Shown: piece after piece, positions 49,505-58,700 of the stretch
Layout of the letters: each line of letters starts with the position of its first letter
Position numbering within the stretch: position 1 is the stretch's first letter
Source of the DNA: Gloeomargaritales cyanobacterium VI4D9
GTDB taxonomy: Bacteria; Cyanobacteriota; Cyanobacteriia; Gloeomargaritales; Gloeomargaritaceae
Assembly (NCBI GenBank): GCA_927797885.1
Contig: OV696605.1
Span: forward strand, 843,157-907,156
Reading direction: 5' to 3'
Length of the DNA: 64,000 nt
Translations under genes and position numbers: made by a program
The notes under the pieces: model-generated
Database searches by the model: none
What the model was told of the DNA's origin: nothing
Seen by the model: the letters and a program-made list of their open reading frames with translations, nothing else

Positions 49505-49606
49505 TAATCCTATCGCAATTCCATGCAATTAACGAACAGAAATTTGCTAAAACTAAGGACGGGGGGTGCCGCTGCGACCTATGTTCTCAATTCGGTTAGG
49601 ATCACC
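49505..49606. repeat. Degenerate family A element between the peptidase gene and the BREX locus
   Basis: It shows AATCCTATCGCAATTCCATG, TTAACGAACAGAAATTTG, AACTAAGGACGGGG, GCCGCTGCGACC and ends GGTTAGGAT. This is the full family order with many substitutions. It lies 34 bases from the end of brxL, at the boundary of the defence locus. Confidence 0.6.
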
Positions 49607-49639
49607 ATCATCCATCTGAAATGACCACAACGACATCCA

Positions 49640-51667
49640 TCAATTTATCCCCAGTGCCTTCATCGCCGCTGTCATTGGGTCGGAGAAGAATATAGGGTCA
49701 ACCCGCTCGATGATGTCGCCCGATACTTCCAGAAAGTTTCGCTTGTTTTCGAGGGGAATAAGTGCTCGCCGTGCCCCGTTATCCATGCTGACCTGCAACG
49801 GCTCGGCTAATGAGCGAACAGCTTTGATATTTCCTTGAATGCTCAGGTCGCCGAGGATCACCAAACCAGGCAATACCGACTGCCGCTTCATCGCCGAATA
49901 GATGGCGACCACCAAGGCAATCCCAGATTCACAAGGAACGTGGTTGTTGAGTAAGTCAATGGCCTCAACGTGAAAATCCGTCGTGTCGAACTGCTGACCA
50001 ATCCCCATCTTCACCTTCTGACCTTGGAGATAGGCAAAAGCTCGTTGTAGGGATTCCTTCATCGCCCCTTCCACGCCACCGGCGATCTTGAGCTTGCCAG
50101 TGCCGGGTGAACAGCCCACTTCCAGACGATAAAGACCCACCTTACCCTGGTCATCCACCGAAGCGGTATAAACCGAACCGGGGGCGAGCGGGTCGGCGGC
50201 AATCATATCCCGACCCCCTTGTTCCGGCACGCCGACAAACCGTTCTTCCCTGGTGGTGTTGTCAATGAATGAGAAGGAGGTTTGGTGGTACTCGAAGGAA
50301 CCCATCTTTTTAAGCTGTTCCTTGACCCGGCGACGGCCTTCCAAGGCCAGTTCGACAAGCTCGGCCAATTCCTCTTTTGTCACCTCGCCGTGGGGATAGA
50401 CCAACTTCACCAGCCCAGACACTGATTTGCGGACAGCCTTCACATCACGGGCATTGAGATGGGAGCCAAGGGAGAAATGCCGGTCGAGCATCTCGGTGAA
50501 GTTGTGCTTGCGCAGTACCCGCAGTGCCTCAGCCAAATAATCCACGACGAAGCCGTAGTGGTCGGTGAAAAACTCAACCCGCATCTTTGGGATTTCCCAG
50601 CCGGGAATGTAAAAGTGAATGCGATCCAGGAATGCCATGTCCTCACGGATCACGTCAGGCAGTGGCATGAATAAATGGGAGGATCGCACCATGACCTCCA
50701 CCGGCTGGTTGGTATTGCCGAACATGGCAATGGATGCCATACCGGACAGGGAATCCTTCCCCCGCGCAAAGGTGCCAGACTCACAGTAGGTTTTCAGGGT
50801 CGTTACCACCTCTTTCGGCATCTTTTGCAGGTCAGCCACCTCATCAAACGCCACTGCATCCCAAATCCCAACTAGCCCTATTTTGTTGGTAGCCATGTTG
50901 TAAAAAAGATTGGCTACGGTTGTCGGGCCGGTGAGCAAGATGGTGTAGGGTGAAAGCTCCTGATAGCCATAACTCTTGCCTGTGCCACGGGGTCCAAGCT
51001 CCACGAGATTATAATTTGGTTCACAAAGGGGCAACAGCCGTGCCAGGAGTAGCAATTTAACCCGTCGCTCAAAATGGGATGGCTCTATGCCAATGGTGCG
51101 CAACAGCAGGTCGATCCATTCCTCAGTGGTGAACTGGCTACGGCAATCCTGGTATTCTTCAAGATCAAAGGTTGCTAACTGAATGGGCTTGATGCTGTCG
51201 ATCCAGAACGGACTACGTTTCCCTTTTTGCTCTTCATCGTACTGGTGTCGCAACTCAATTTGTGCCCAAATGCCGCCCATTAACAAACGGTCGTAGTCCC
51301 GCAGGAAGTGTTCGGGAATGTGAACGTACCGATGCCCGAAGTTCTTTAATTCTGCCCAGTATTTGTCATCGTCGGAAACGTAGCGCACCTGCACCTTATC
51401 AATGAGGGTGTGCTTTCCTTTGTCTTTCACCAGCGACTGGGCTTTGTTGGCTTCCCCAGGGGTGACAAAATTCGAGGAAAGAGTATTGTTGACTACCTTC
51501 AATCCGGCATCAATCGCCACAGGGTCATCAGTAGCACAATACTTACCCAGCAGGTATTCAAGAACAAAGACCGGGACGTTCGCTCCCACTTTCACTTTGC
51601 GAACCAAATCTTTGCGGACGACTTTGCCCGCAAATATGGTTGCCGCTTTTCGATCCAGTTCAGACAT
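49640..51667 (-). CDS. brxL: BREX protein BrxL (AAA+ with Lon-like C-terminus)
   Basis: BrxL is the last gene of type 1 BREX anti-phage loci. It has 675 residues. The AAA+ core has Walker A VELGPRGTGKSYGYQE (about residue 226) and a Walker B-like AVAFDEVADLQK. The C-terminus resembles Lon protease: CESGIALVVAIYSAMKRQ corresponds to the catalytic-serine region and GDLSIQGNIKAVRSLAEPL to the region of the lysine. By eye the lysine position itself aligns with Ala, so proteolysis is doubtful. The ATG at 51667 lies 10 bases after the pglZ stop. Confidence 0.93.
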   Translation of the reverse strand: MSELDRKAATIFAGKVVRKDLVRKVKVGANVPVFVLEYLLGKYCATDDPVAIDAGLKVVNNTLSSNFVTPGEANKAQSLVKDKGKHTLIDKVQVRYVSDDDKYWAELKNFGHRYVHIPEHFLRDYDRLLMGGIWAQIELRHQYDEEQKGKRSPFWIDSIKPIQLATFDLEEYQDCRSQFTTEEWIDLLLRTIGIEPSHFERRVKLLLLARLLPLCEPNYNLVELGPRGTGKSYGYQELSPYTILLTGPTTVANLFYNMATNKIGLVGIWDAVAFDEVADLQKMPKEVVTTLKTYCESGTFARGKDSLSGMASIAMFGNTNQPVEVMVRSSHLFMPLPDVIREDMAFLDRIHFYIPGWEIPKMRVEFFTDHYGFVVDYLAEALRVLRKHNFTEMLDRHFSLGSHLNARDVKAVRKSVSGLVKLVYPHGEVTKEELAELVELALEGRRRVKEQLKKMGSFEYHQTSFSFIDNTTREERFVGVPEQGGRDMIAADPLAPGSVYTASVDDQGKVGLYRLEVGCSPGTGKLKIAGGVEGAMKESLQRAFAYLQGQKVKMGIGQQFDTTDFHVEAIDLLNNHVPCESGIALVVAIYSAMKRQSVLPGLVILGDLSIQGNIKAVRSLAEPLQVSMDNGARRALIPLENKRNFLEVSGDIIERVDPIFFSDPMTAAMKALGIN

Positions 51668-51677
51668 GGTAGGTTCC

Positions 51678-54269
51678 TCAGAGCGAAATGGCAACGGGGA
51701 GAGTCAGAGGCGGAGCTAATTCTGCGCCGGTGATGGCATCCAGCAGATAAACCCTCACCGTCGGCTGGGAAATTTCCTCCAACAGCATTACGGTAACCGT
51801 ATTGGGTTCGATGCGTCTGGGATCATGTTCAGCAAGTTTCAGCCTCACTTCGCCGGTGGCATCCTCAAATCCGTAAGAGGCACTCACTGGCTGGGAGACA
51901 CACTTTTTATTGGCTCGCACTTCGATCCGTACTGTCGGTGGCTTTAATCCAAATAGGTCAATCTGCTCCTGGTTGCCGCTAATCTGTATGGAAAAAAACC
52001 GGGTGGTCAGTTTAGGGGTTCCTGGCGTTAGTGTCCACCGAATGCTGGTCGTTGTTGCTTTTGGTTGTGCCCTTGAGTGCATGACCAGTACAGGCACGAT
52101 CAGCTCTTGGGGAGACAAGCCGCCGTGAAAATAAGCGCGACCACCCCCTTTCGATTTGAAAACGGCGAATGTCCAGGGGGTAGCAATGTCATATTCACTC
52201 TCTACGCCTAGGGAGGTCAGGGAGGTTCGCAGGTAGGTGGACTCCGAACTGCCGCCGATGCCCACCCACACCCGGCGATGCAGGTCTGCGACTTGTCCAC
52301 CGGGGGCTTCAATTTTCATATCCTCCCCAACTTCATCGGCAAACAAGTGCCCGTGATCCGCAACCAGCACGATGGTTTTAATGCCGTGATCCGCCAAGAT
52401 GCGCACGCCCCGGCGCAGATACCCCAGCACACCCTCGATTTGCAGCCGGGCTTGAGCAAGGTTATCGCCCTCGCCCAGTTCGTCAATTTCCTGGGAGGTG
52501 ATCAGGATCAACCGGTGGTTCTGGATCCCGTCTTTGATTTTTTTGCTGGGTTTGGGGAGGAGGTCTTCGAGTTTGGCATCAAAGACCGCAACCCCTGCGT
52601 ATTGCTTCAGGAATGCTACCCGGTCGTTGCGATTTCTCATGACCTGACCGGCGATCTCCACGCCCAGCTTGCCACCGCCGACCCCGACCACCTTGGCTGA
52701 CTCGTGGGCTTTGGGGAGCAGAGCCGCCATGCCAATTTCGGTGATTGTGGGGATCATGGCGAGGGCGGGTTGGCACTCAATCTGGAAATCGTTTTCCAAG
52801 AGGCGGGACAACTCACGCGCCATTTCAAACCGCAGGGCATCCACCCAAACATAGGCAACTTTACCTTCGCTCAAATGGGGTTTGACCTGTTTCTCAAAGA
52901 TGTCTCGTTGCCGCAATAAACCTTCGATGGGGTGCTTGGCTTTGGCAAATTGGGTAATGAAATGTTTGGCTAGAGCACTGCCGACTTCGGTGTAGCGTTG
53001 CTCAGCCTTGGTGATCAGCTTTTCTAAGGTCTGATGGTCGTCGTCAGTGGTGAACTCGAAGTTGTACTTGCGGCTTTCTAGGTGGCGGTGATGGGTGTCG
53101 AGGAGGCACCAAGGTTGATCCCCTTGGGCGTAGGCTTTGACGAGTTCGGGAACGGTAGTTGGTGCTGTCTTGATGGCTTTTGCGACCCGGTCGGCTGAGA
53201 GCAAGACCTCGGCGGCGGCTGCCACCAGTGCCCAGCGGGCTTGTATCTTGGGTTCAACATCCGCCCAGAAGCGGGAACGTCGTTGCTCGACGCAGTGGAG
53301 CAATTCCGGGGTGGCTTGCTTGAGAAGCTCCCCTTCGATGTGCAGCAACAAGGTTTTTTCGACGCAGAGGAAAGTTTCATTCTCCTGGAGGGCATCCACA
53401 GGCAGGTCAAGCTGACGGAGACCAAGCTCCTGCTCGATTCTATTGGCAGTGGCAATGTAACTCTGCCGATGCTCCCGACTATTGCGCCATGAACGGGCAA
53501 GCCGGACGCAGGCATCCACACCACCAGGGCTGTGGGCAACGGCAACTGATGCAAGTGGGGAGGGCACTTGTTCTTTGAGAGCGGCGCATAGGTCGGTGAA
53601 GAGAATGTGTCGCCCCAGCTTTTCCCGCCAATGTGACAAGGTTTCAGCGGCAGGCAGTTGAATGTCAAAGCCCATTGCGAGCAGGTGTTGGAGTTCGGTC
53701 TTGGCGGCTTTTTTGGCAATCTCCTGGTCGTGCCGGTCATTGTGGAGAAAGGCTAGGGCTACTTCCTGGGGGTTGGCGGTGCCGAAGATCAGGGTGAGTA
53801 CGCCGGTGGCAAGGTCTTTGCCTTTGTCGGCGAGGGCGTTGAGGTCTGCCAGGGATAATTTACCTGCTTCCACTTGCCGCTCGATCTCGCCCAATTGCTC
53901 CTCGCTCAAAATCGGTTTGAGGGCGTTGCGAGCCACAACGGACAGGCGGGTATTGCAGGCGGGGGGTTGTTGCCGGGGTTGCATCACCACTCCGGCGGCA
54001 TCCAGTTCGATCAGGGCGGCGTGGGTCTTTTCCCGTGGGAGGGGGACGTAAACGACCAAGCGAGGCGGTTGCCGGTCGTTCATGAGGTGGTCAATGTCTT
54101 TGCGCAATTGGAAGAAACTCCCCTCATAACGAGCCACGGTGGTGTTGGGGAGGGTGAGTGTTTCTGCGACGGAAGTGTAGGCTTGCTCCGGGTCGTACCA
54201 GACCACCAGCCCTTTGTCCTCGACCTGCTTGGCAATCAGTTGGGTCAGATATTCGGTGACCACAGCCAT
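51678..54269 (-). CDS. pglZ: BREX phosphatase-like protein PglZ
   Basis: PglZ is the signature protein of BREX and Pgl systems, an alkaline-phosphatase superfamily member needed for defence and host methylation. The metal-site motifs are AYVWVDALRFEMARELSRLL (about residue 475) and IVLVADHGHLFADEVG (about 638). It has about 863 residues. The start is ATG 54269 (MAVVTEYLTQLIAKQ) with TAGGA upstream; ATG 54275 is also possible. It begins directly after the PIN toxin gene. Its first codons are repeated at 55061-55097, see the relic there. Confidence 0.95.
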   Translation of the reverse strand: MAVVTEYLTQLIAKQVEDKGLVVWYDPEQAYTSVAETLTLPNTTVARYEGSFFQLRKDIDHLMNDRQPPRLVVYVPLPREKTHAALIELDAAGVVMQPRQQPPACNTRLSVVARNALKPILSEEQLGEIERQVEAGKLSLADLNALADKGKDLATGVLTLIFGTANPQEVALAFLHNDRHDQEIAKKAAKTELQHLLAMGFDIQLPAAETLSHWREKLGRHILFTDLCAALKEQVPSPLASVAVAHSPGGVDACVRLARSWRNSREHRQSYIATANRIEQELGLRQLDLPVDALQENETFLCVEKTLLLHIEGELLKQATPELLHCVEQRRSRFWADVEPKIQARWALVAAAAEVLLSADRVAKAIKTAPTTVPELVKAYAQGDQPWCLLDTHHRHLESRKYNFEFTTDDDHQTLEKLITKAEQRYTEVGSALAKHFITQFAKAKHPIEGLLRQRDIFEKQVKPHLSEGKVAYVWVDALRFEMARELSRLLENDFQIECQPALAMIPTITEIGMAALLPKAHESAKVVGVGGGKLGVEIAGQVMRNRNDRVAFLKQYAGVAVFDAKLEDLLPKPSKKIKDGIQNHRLILITSQEIDELGEGDNLAQARLQIEGVLGYLRRGVRILADHGIKTIVLVADHGHLFADEVGEDMKIEAPGGQVADLHRRVWVGIGGSSESTYLRTSLTSLGVESEYDIATPWTFAVFKSKGGGRAYFHGGLSPQELIVPVLVMHSRAQPKATTTSIRWTLTPGTPKLTTRFFSIQISGNQEQIDLFGLKPPTVRIEVRANKKCVSQPVSASYGFEDATGEVRLKLAEHDPRRIEPNTVTVMLLEEISQPTVRVYLLDAITGAELAPPLTLPVAISL

Positions 54270-54277
54270 ACTCATTC

Positions 54278-54664
54278 CTACCAATGCCTTGTGATTTCGT
54301 AAGCATCGAGTGCTGGGTCGTTGCTGATGATCGACATCCCCTCGGCAAGTGCCTGGGCAACCAGCAAACGGTCGAAGGGGTCTCTGTGGTGAAAGGGCAA
54401 CCCGATCACCCTCGCCGTGTGCATCGGATCGATCGGAAGGATGATAAACCCGTATTTGTTCATACACGCTTCGATGAAGTCTTCATAGGGCTGATGTAGA
54501 TTTAGCTTGCCAATACTGACCTTAATGGCAATCTCCCAATACGTCGCTGGGCTGATGAAAATCTCGTTGGCTGGATCCAAAATCAACGCCCTAGCCGTCT
54601 CGCTGAGTTGCGGGTCGCCCAGCGTGTACCAAAGGAGCGTGTGGGAATCGAGAAGGTGCCTCAC
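54278..54664 (-). CDS. PIN-domain toxin 1 (VapC-like) inside the BREX operon
   Basis: The 128-residue PIN-domain ribonuclease-type toxin has the four acidic positions: LLDSHTLLW, YWEIAIKVSIGKL, HHRDPFDRLLVAQAL and IISNDPALD. The GTG start overlaps the antitoxin stop as GTGA, so both are translationally coupled. The stop lies a few bases before pglZ. The reading frame is intact, unlike toxin 2. RNA targets of such toxins vary and cannot be predicted. Confidence 0.92.
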   Translation of the reverse strand: MRHLLDSHTLLWYTLGDPQLSETARALILDPANEIFISPATYWEIAIKVSIGKLNLHQPYEDFIEACMNKYGFIILPIDPMHTARVIGLPFHHRDPFDRLLVAQALAEGMSIISNDPALDAYEITRHW

Positions 54665-54891
54665 GGCATATACTCCGCGAAGTCCTTGAGATGCTCTTCA
54701 TCGTCGGTCACGATGGTGATCATGCCCTTGCACAGCCCAGGTTCTGGACGTTGCCGTAGGGGGGGCTTTTCGCTCACTAGCTTCGCCACGGGTCGATCAT
54801 TCTCTGTGATCACCAACTCTTCACCGGGATTTAGCCGATGAATAAGATCGGGCAGTTGGGCTTGAGCTTCTTGAATGGTGACGGTTGTCAT
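54661..54891 (-). CDS. Phd/YefM-type antitoxin 1
   Basis: The 76-residue protein has the Phd N-terminal fold MTTVTIQEAQAQLPDLIHRLNPGEELVITENDRPVAKLV, which dimerises and binds its own operator. It has a distinct C-terminus (RQRPEPGLCKGMITIVTDDEEHLKDFAEYMP) that should neutralise toxin 1. The 5' half of the gene is almost identical at DNA level to antitoxin 2 (55497-55730), while the 3' half is not. It is probably the autorepressor of its cassette. Confidence 0.9.
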   Translation of the reverse strand: MTTVTIQEAQAQLPDLIHRLNPGEELVITENDRPVAKLVSEKPPLRQRPEPGLCKGMITIVTDDEEHLKDFAEYMP

Positions 54892-54914
54892 GACTGGGTG
54901 CGCTCCTATGGCAA

Positions 54915-55052
54915 TTATTTTACCAACCCCTTTTCCCGTAATTGTTTGCTGATGGATGACCACTCGTATTTGCCCGCCAGGAGTTCTTCCCAGTATTTTT
55001 TGGCATCCTTCCAGGGGACGAGTTCCCAGAGGGGGGCGATATTCAAGACAAC
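54915..55052 (-). pseudogene. Relic of the pglX 3' end
   Basis: The sequence repeats the last ~46 codons of pglX (compare 55754-55890) with high identity, including the stop and the stretch up to the antitoxin start. A short sequence without similarity joins it to the pglZ relic. It encodes nothing useful. Confidence 0.85.
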
Positions 55053-55060
55053 AGAATCTT

Positions 55061-55097
55061 AGTTTTTCTGTGTCGGATATTCGGTGACCACAGCCAT
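55061..55097 (-). pseudogene. Relic of the pglZ 5' end
   Basis: Read on the minus strand it starts ATGGCTGTGGTCACCGAATA and encodes MAVVTEYPTQKN then a stop, against MAVVTEYLTQ in the real pglZ at 54269. It follows directly after toxin 2, just as real pglZ follows toxin 1. Confidence 0.85.
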
Positions 55098-55107
55098 TGG
55101 TAAACAC

Positions 55108-55497
55108 TCAGCTCCAGATTCGGTTAACGCCATAGGGATCGAAGATGTGATCGGCACTGACCAGCGGAATGCTCTCTACCAATGCCTGAGCCGCCAGCAG
55201 GCGGTCGAACGGATCCCGATGATGGAACAGCAACCTGGTCTGCCGCTCGGCGTGGTCGAGGGTGATTGGTAGCACTGTCAAGACAAGGTCGGCGATTGCC
55301 TTGTCCATCCACGGGCGGTAGGGCATGGATAACGGGAGGGTGCCTTTGCCGAACTTAATGGCAATTTCCCAGATGGTCGCCGCACTGAGGAGGCGTTCCA
55401 TATCAGGGTTCGCCATGATTGCCATCGCTCCTGGCGGAATCTGTGAGGGATCCTCCGCCGCCTAGATCAAGGTATGGGTGTCAAGGAGCAACCGCAT
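55108..55497 (-). pseudogene. PIN-domain toxin 2, interrupted by an in-frame TAG
   Basis: The frame begins ATG at 55497 overlapping the antitoxin stop (TAATG) and reads MRLLLDTHTLI, then TAG at codon 12 where related toxins have Trp (LLDTHTLLW), then continues in the same frame to SAATIWEIAIKFGKGTLPL, HHRDPFDRLLAAQAL and VSADHIFDPYG. Everything else looks intact, so a single TGG to TAG change may have inactivated it. A restart at ATG 55425 would lack the first catalytic Asp. Confidence 0.88.
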
Positions 55498-55730
55498 TAT
55501 GCATACTCCTCGAACTCCTCAAGGGGGTCGTCGAAATGTTCCATCGAAAGGACGGTTCCTTTCAAGGTGCCGAATTTTGGGACTTTTCGATCCTCGGCGG
55601 TCGAGGCGGTAGGCACCAATCGAGCCACCGGCTGGTTGTTTTCAGTAATCACCAACTCTTCACCGGGATTTAGCTGATGAATAAGATCGGGCAGTTGGGC
55701 TTGGGCTTCTTGGATGGTGACGGTTGTCAT
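55497..55730 (-). CDS. Phd/YefM-type antitoxin 2
   Basis: The product has 77 residues and an N-terminal half nearly equal to antitoxin 1 (MTTVTIQEAQAQLPDLIHQLNPGEELVITEN), but an unrelated C-terminus (VPKFGTLKGTVLSMEHFDDPLEEFEEYA) suited to a different toxin. The gene is intact although its toxin is broken. It starts 23 bases after the pglX stop and may still repress or be co-transcribed with the BREX operon. Confidence 0.9.
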   Translation of the reverse strand: MTTVTIQEAQAQLPDLIHQLNPGEELVITENNQPVARLVPTASTAEDRKVPKFGTLKGTVLSMEHFDDPLEEFEEYA

Positions 55731-55753
55731 GACTGGGTGCGCTCCTATGGCAA

Positions 55754-58700
55754 TTATTTTACCAACCCCTTTTCCCGTAACTGTTTGCTGATGGATGACC
55801 ACTCGTATTTGCCACTTAGCAGTTCATCCCAGTATTTTTTGGCTTCTTTCCAGGGGACGAGTTCCCAGAGGGGGGCAATGTTCAAGGCTACGCCGTCGTT
55901 GATGTCCGGGTCGAGGTGCAGATTGGCTGCTCGCCGTAACCGTTCTTCCAAGTCCCGCAGATCGGACAACAATTCTTCCTGTTTTTCGATTGCTTTGGCG
56001 AGGCGTTTGGCTTCTTTGCCGCTGGTGCCCGCTGTGTTTTTCTGGGTGCGGAGGGAATCGAGCCGGCTGGTTTGTAGGCGAATTTCTGGTTCGACTGCGT
56101 TGAGCAATACTTTGAACAGGGTGTCCCGGTCGTATTGCCGGGCGTGTAGCCAGAGGGCAAAGTTTTTCTTGGGGGATTGCAACAGCCAGTAGATGGGTCG
56201 CTTGCGGTATTGTTGCAGGTGCCGCTTGAAAAACCGTTCTCCCAGGTCGTCGGTGAGTTGGTCGCTTAGGCTCCCCGTACCACAGGCGGTGGTCACTACC
56301 TCGGCGGCGGCAGTTTCTCCCAACAGGGTTTCCAACTGATTGAGTACCTGCTCAGCCAGTTTGTGCCGTGCCCAGAAGGTTCCCTGTTCAAAGACTTTCA
56401 TCACGGCAAAGCTGATCCAGGCGTGCGCCAACCCCGTGCGGTCTGTGGGAGTGCTGGTGGGTGCTTCCTCGTTTTCTAAGGACTCCGTCCCGCTAACGCG
56501 AACGGCAGGGGAGTCGTCGTCTTCGGTCACCGGTGCGCTTTCGGCTAATTCGGTTTCAATGGCGGCACGGTCTTGGTCGCTAATGCCGTAGAGCCGATAG
56601 ACTTCTTCGTCAATCTGCTGTTCGATGGCGGCGAGTTGGGCGTGGCGTTGGGCAACCTTTTCCAGTCCATCCGGCCAGGGGGGCGGGGCGACAAAATCCC
56701 AGGTGGTTTCGTCTTCGGCACTGTCCTGTTTGGCAAGGGTAATGGCTTGCTCGACCAGGGCTTCTAGCCTGGGACTGGATTGATCGGGAATGGGTAATCG
56801 TGCCAGGTCGCCGACTTGAACGTGAACAGTGGGATTGATTAGTTTGAAAACGTACTGGGCTAAAGTCGAATTCATAAGACCAAGTACAAGTTCTACGTTG
56901 GGGGGAAAAGCTGATGAACCTGAGACATCGAAGATAAAACCGCCAGGAGAGAGGCGGGCACTAAAGCGACCGCTGGTGAGATCAGTCCACGTCACACCGC
57001 GGCGGAAGTAGTATGACTCGTTGCTTATTTTCCATCCCAGATTATCACCAAGTTCTGGGTACATCTTTCGGGTATTATTCTTAATGTCTTCGCCGTCGTT
57101 GTCCCACTTAACTACATAGTCTTGGTTTCCATACCACCGTCGGAAACTTCCACCTTTCATGTAGGGAAACCAAGTTTTTCTTGAACTTATTCCTTCTTCG
57201 GCATTTTTACAGTTTTGCGCGATTTGGTTCTGCCCAACTTCCCACCAGAAACGCAGATAACGAAAATTGTCTCCTGTTCTCATGCCAATGCAAATTGCGG
57301 TGCTGTCCCCCAGTTTGGGCAGGGTCTGGAAGAGGCGGCGCAGTCCGGGCGGGATCCAATACACCCAGGGGCTACCGGGGATGGCGGCAAAGTCTTTTTG
57401 GGCGTAGCGGAAGATGATCGGGTCGGTGTCGAGGTGGCGCAGTGCTTGCTCAAACCGGCGGCGTTTGCTCTCGGCATCGGGTTCCTTCACCAACCGGAAA
57501 TAGGTGCCAATACTCTCCTGTCGCCGCTGGGCGTTGGGTTCCTTGCGGAGGACATACGCGGCGGTATCAACCCGCACACCATCGAATAACCCGTAGTCAT
57601 ACTGATGTAAAGATTCGATGATACAAGTTTCGGCAAGCAAGGCTCTGAATTTTTCAAAGGTCTTGATAAACATGAAGGTTTGACCTGTGATGACACCAAT
57701 ACGACCACCTTCGATTGCAAGTTCAAGGCAACGAAGTACAAACGGTGCGTACAAATTGCGTTTGCTTTCCGGGTACTGTGCGTCAACAAGTTTTTTTAAC
57801 TCGTCGTTCATGTCCCGTGTATCCAAAAAGGGCGGATTCGTCACGACCACATCGTAGGTTTGACCCAACAATTCCAGCAGTCTCAACCCCTGCACGGTTT
57901 CCTGAGCAAAATAGGTCTGGTTGTGTCCCCGCTCCGCTTCCGCTTTAGCAAAGGCATCGAGGGCTTGGCTGACCTGCTCTTCCAGGGTTTCCCAAAATTT
58001 CCCCTGGCTTGCTTCGCTCTCAAATTGTGCCTGGCTCCAGCCAAAGATGTCCGGTTGTCGCCCTTCTTTCTCGTAACGCTGACGTTCTTTTTCAATCAAC
58101 TGGCGAATGCGCTTTTCCAGGGGCAATAGGGATCCAAGCTGTTCGGAAAGTTGGAGTTCCTCTTGCAATGCTTGGAGAATCCGACCGTAGATGGGGCGTT
58201 GGGTCATGCCAGCCGACTGGAGAAAAGCCCCCAACCGTTCCCCATTGAGCATATGCACATTGGCACAGGCTAAGCGTGATTGGCTGAGCGACCGCCGGGG
58301 TGCCAGCACCTTCGCCTTCAGGTACAACGCCAAGGCACTGATCTGGACAGCACGGGGGTCAATGTCAATGCCATGTAGATTGTGGGCGAGAATTGCGGCG
58401 GGGATTTCCTCCGGCGAAGCGACGGGGGGCATTTCAGGCCAACCGGGTTGACCGGCTCGCTCGCATTCCTCCCGATACATTTCCACAAACAGATCAAAGG
58501 CGACCAAGCCAAAGTGCATGGTTCCGCAGGCTGGATCGAGCAAGCGAATGAAACGGATAGTGCGGACTGGCGTGCTATCGGGTGCCACCTGGCGTGGGAT
58601 GTGGTAGTGCAACTGCTCGGCAAGGCGGGAATCAGGGTGCATCTCCAGCCAAAGCGTCCCCAGGGTGTTGTGAACCAGATACTCGATAACCCACCTTAAT

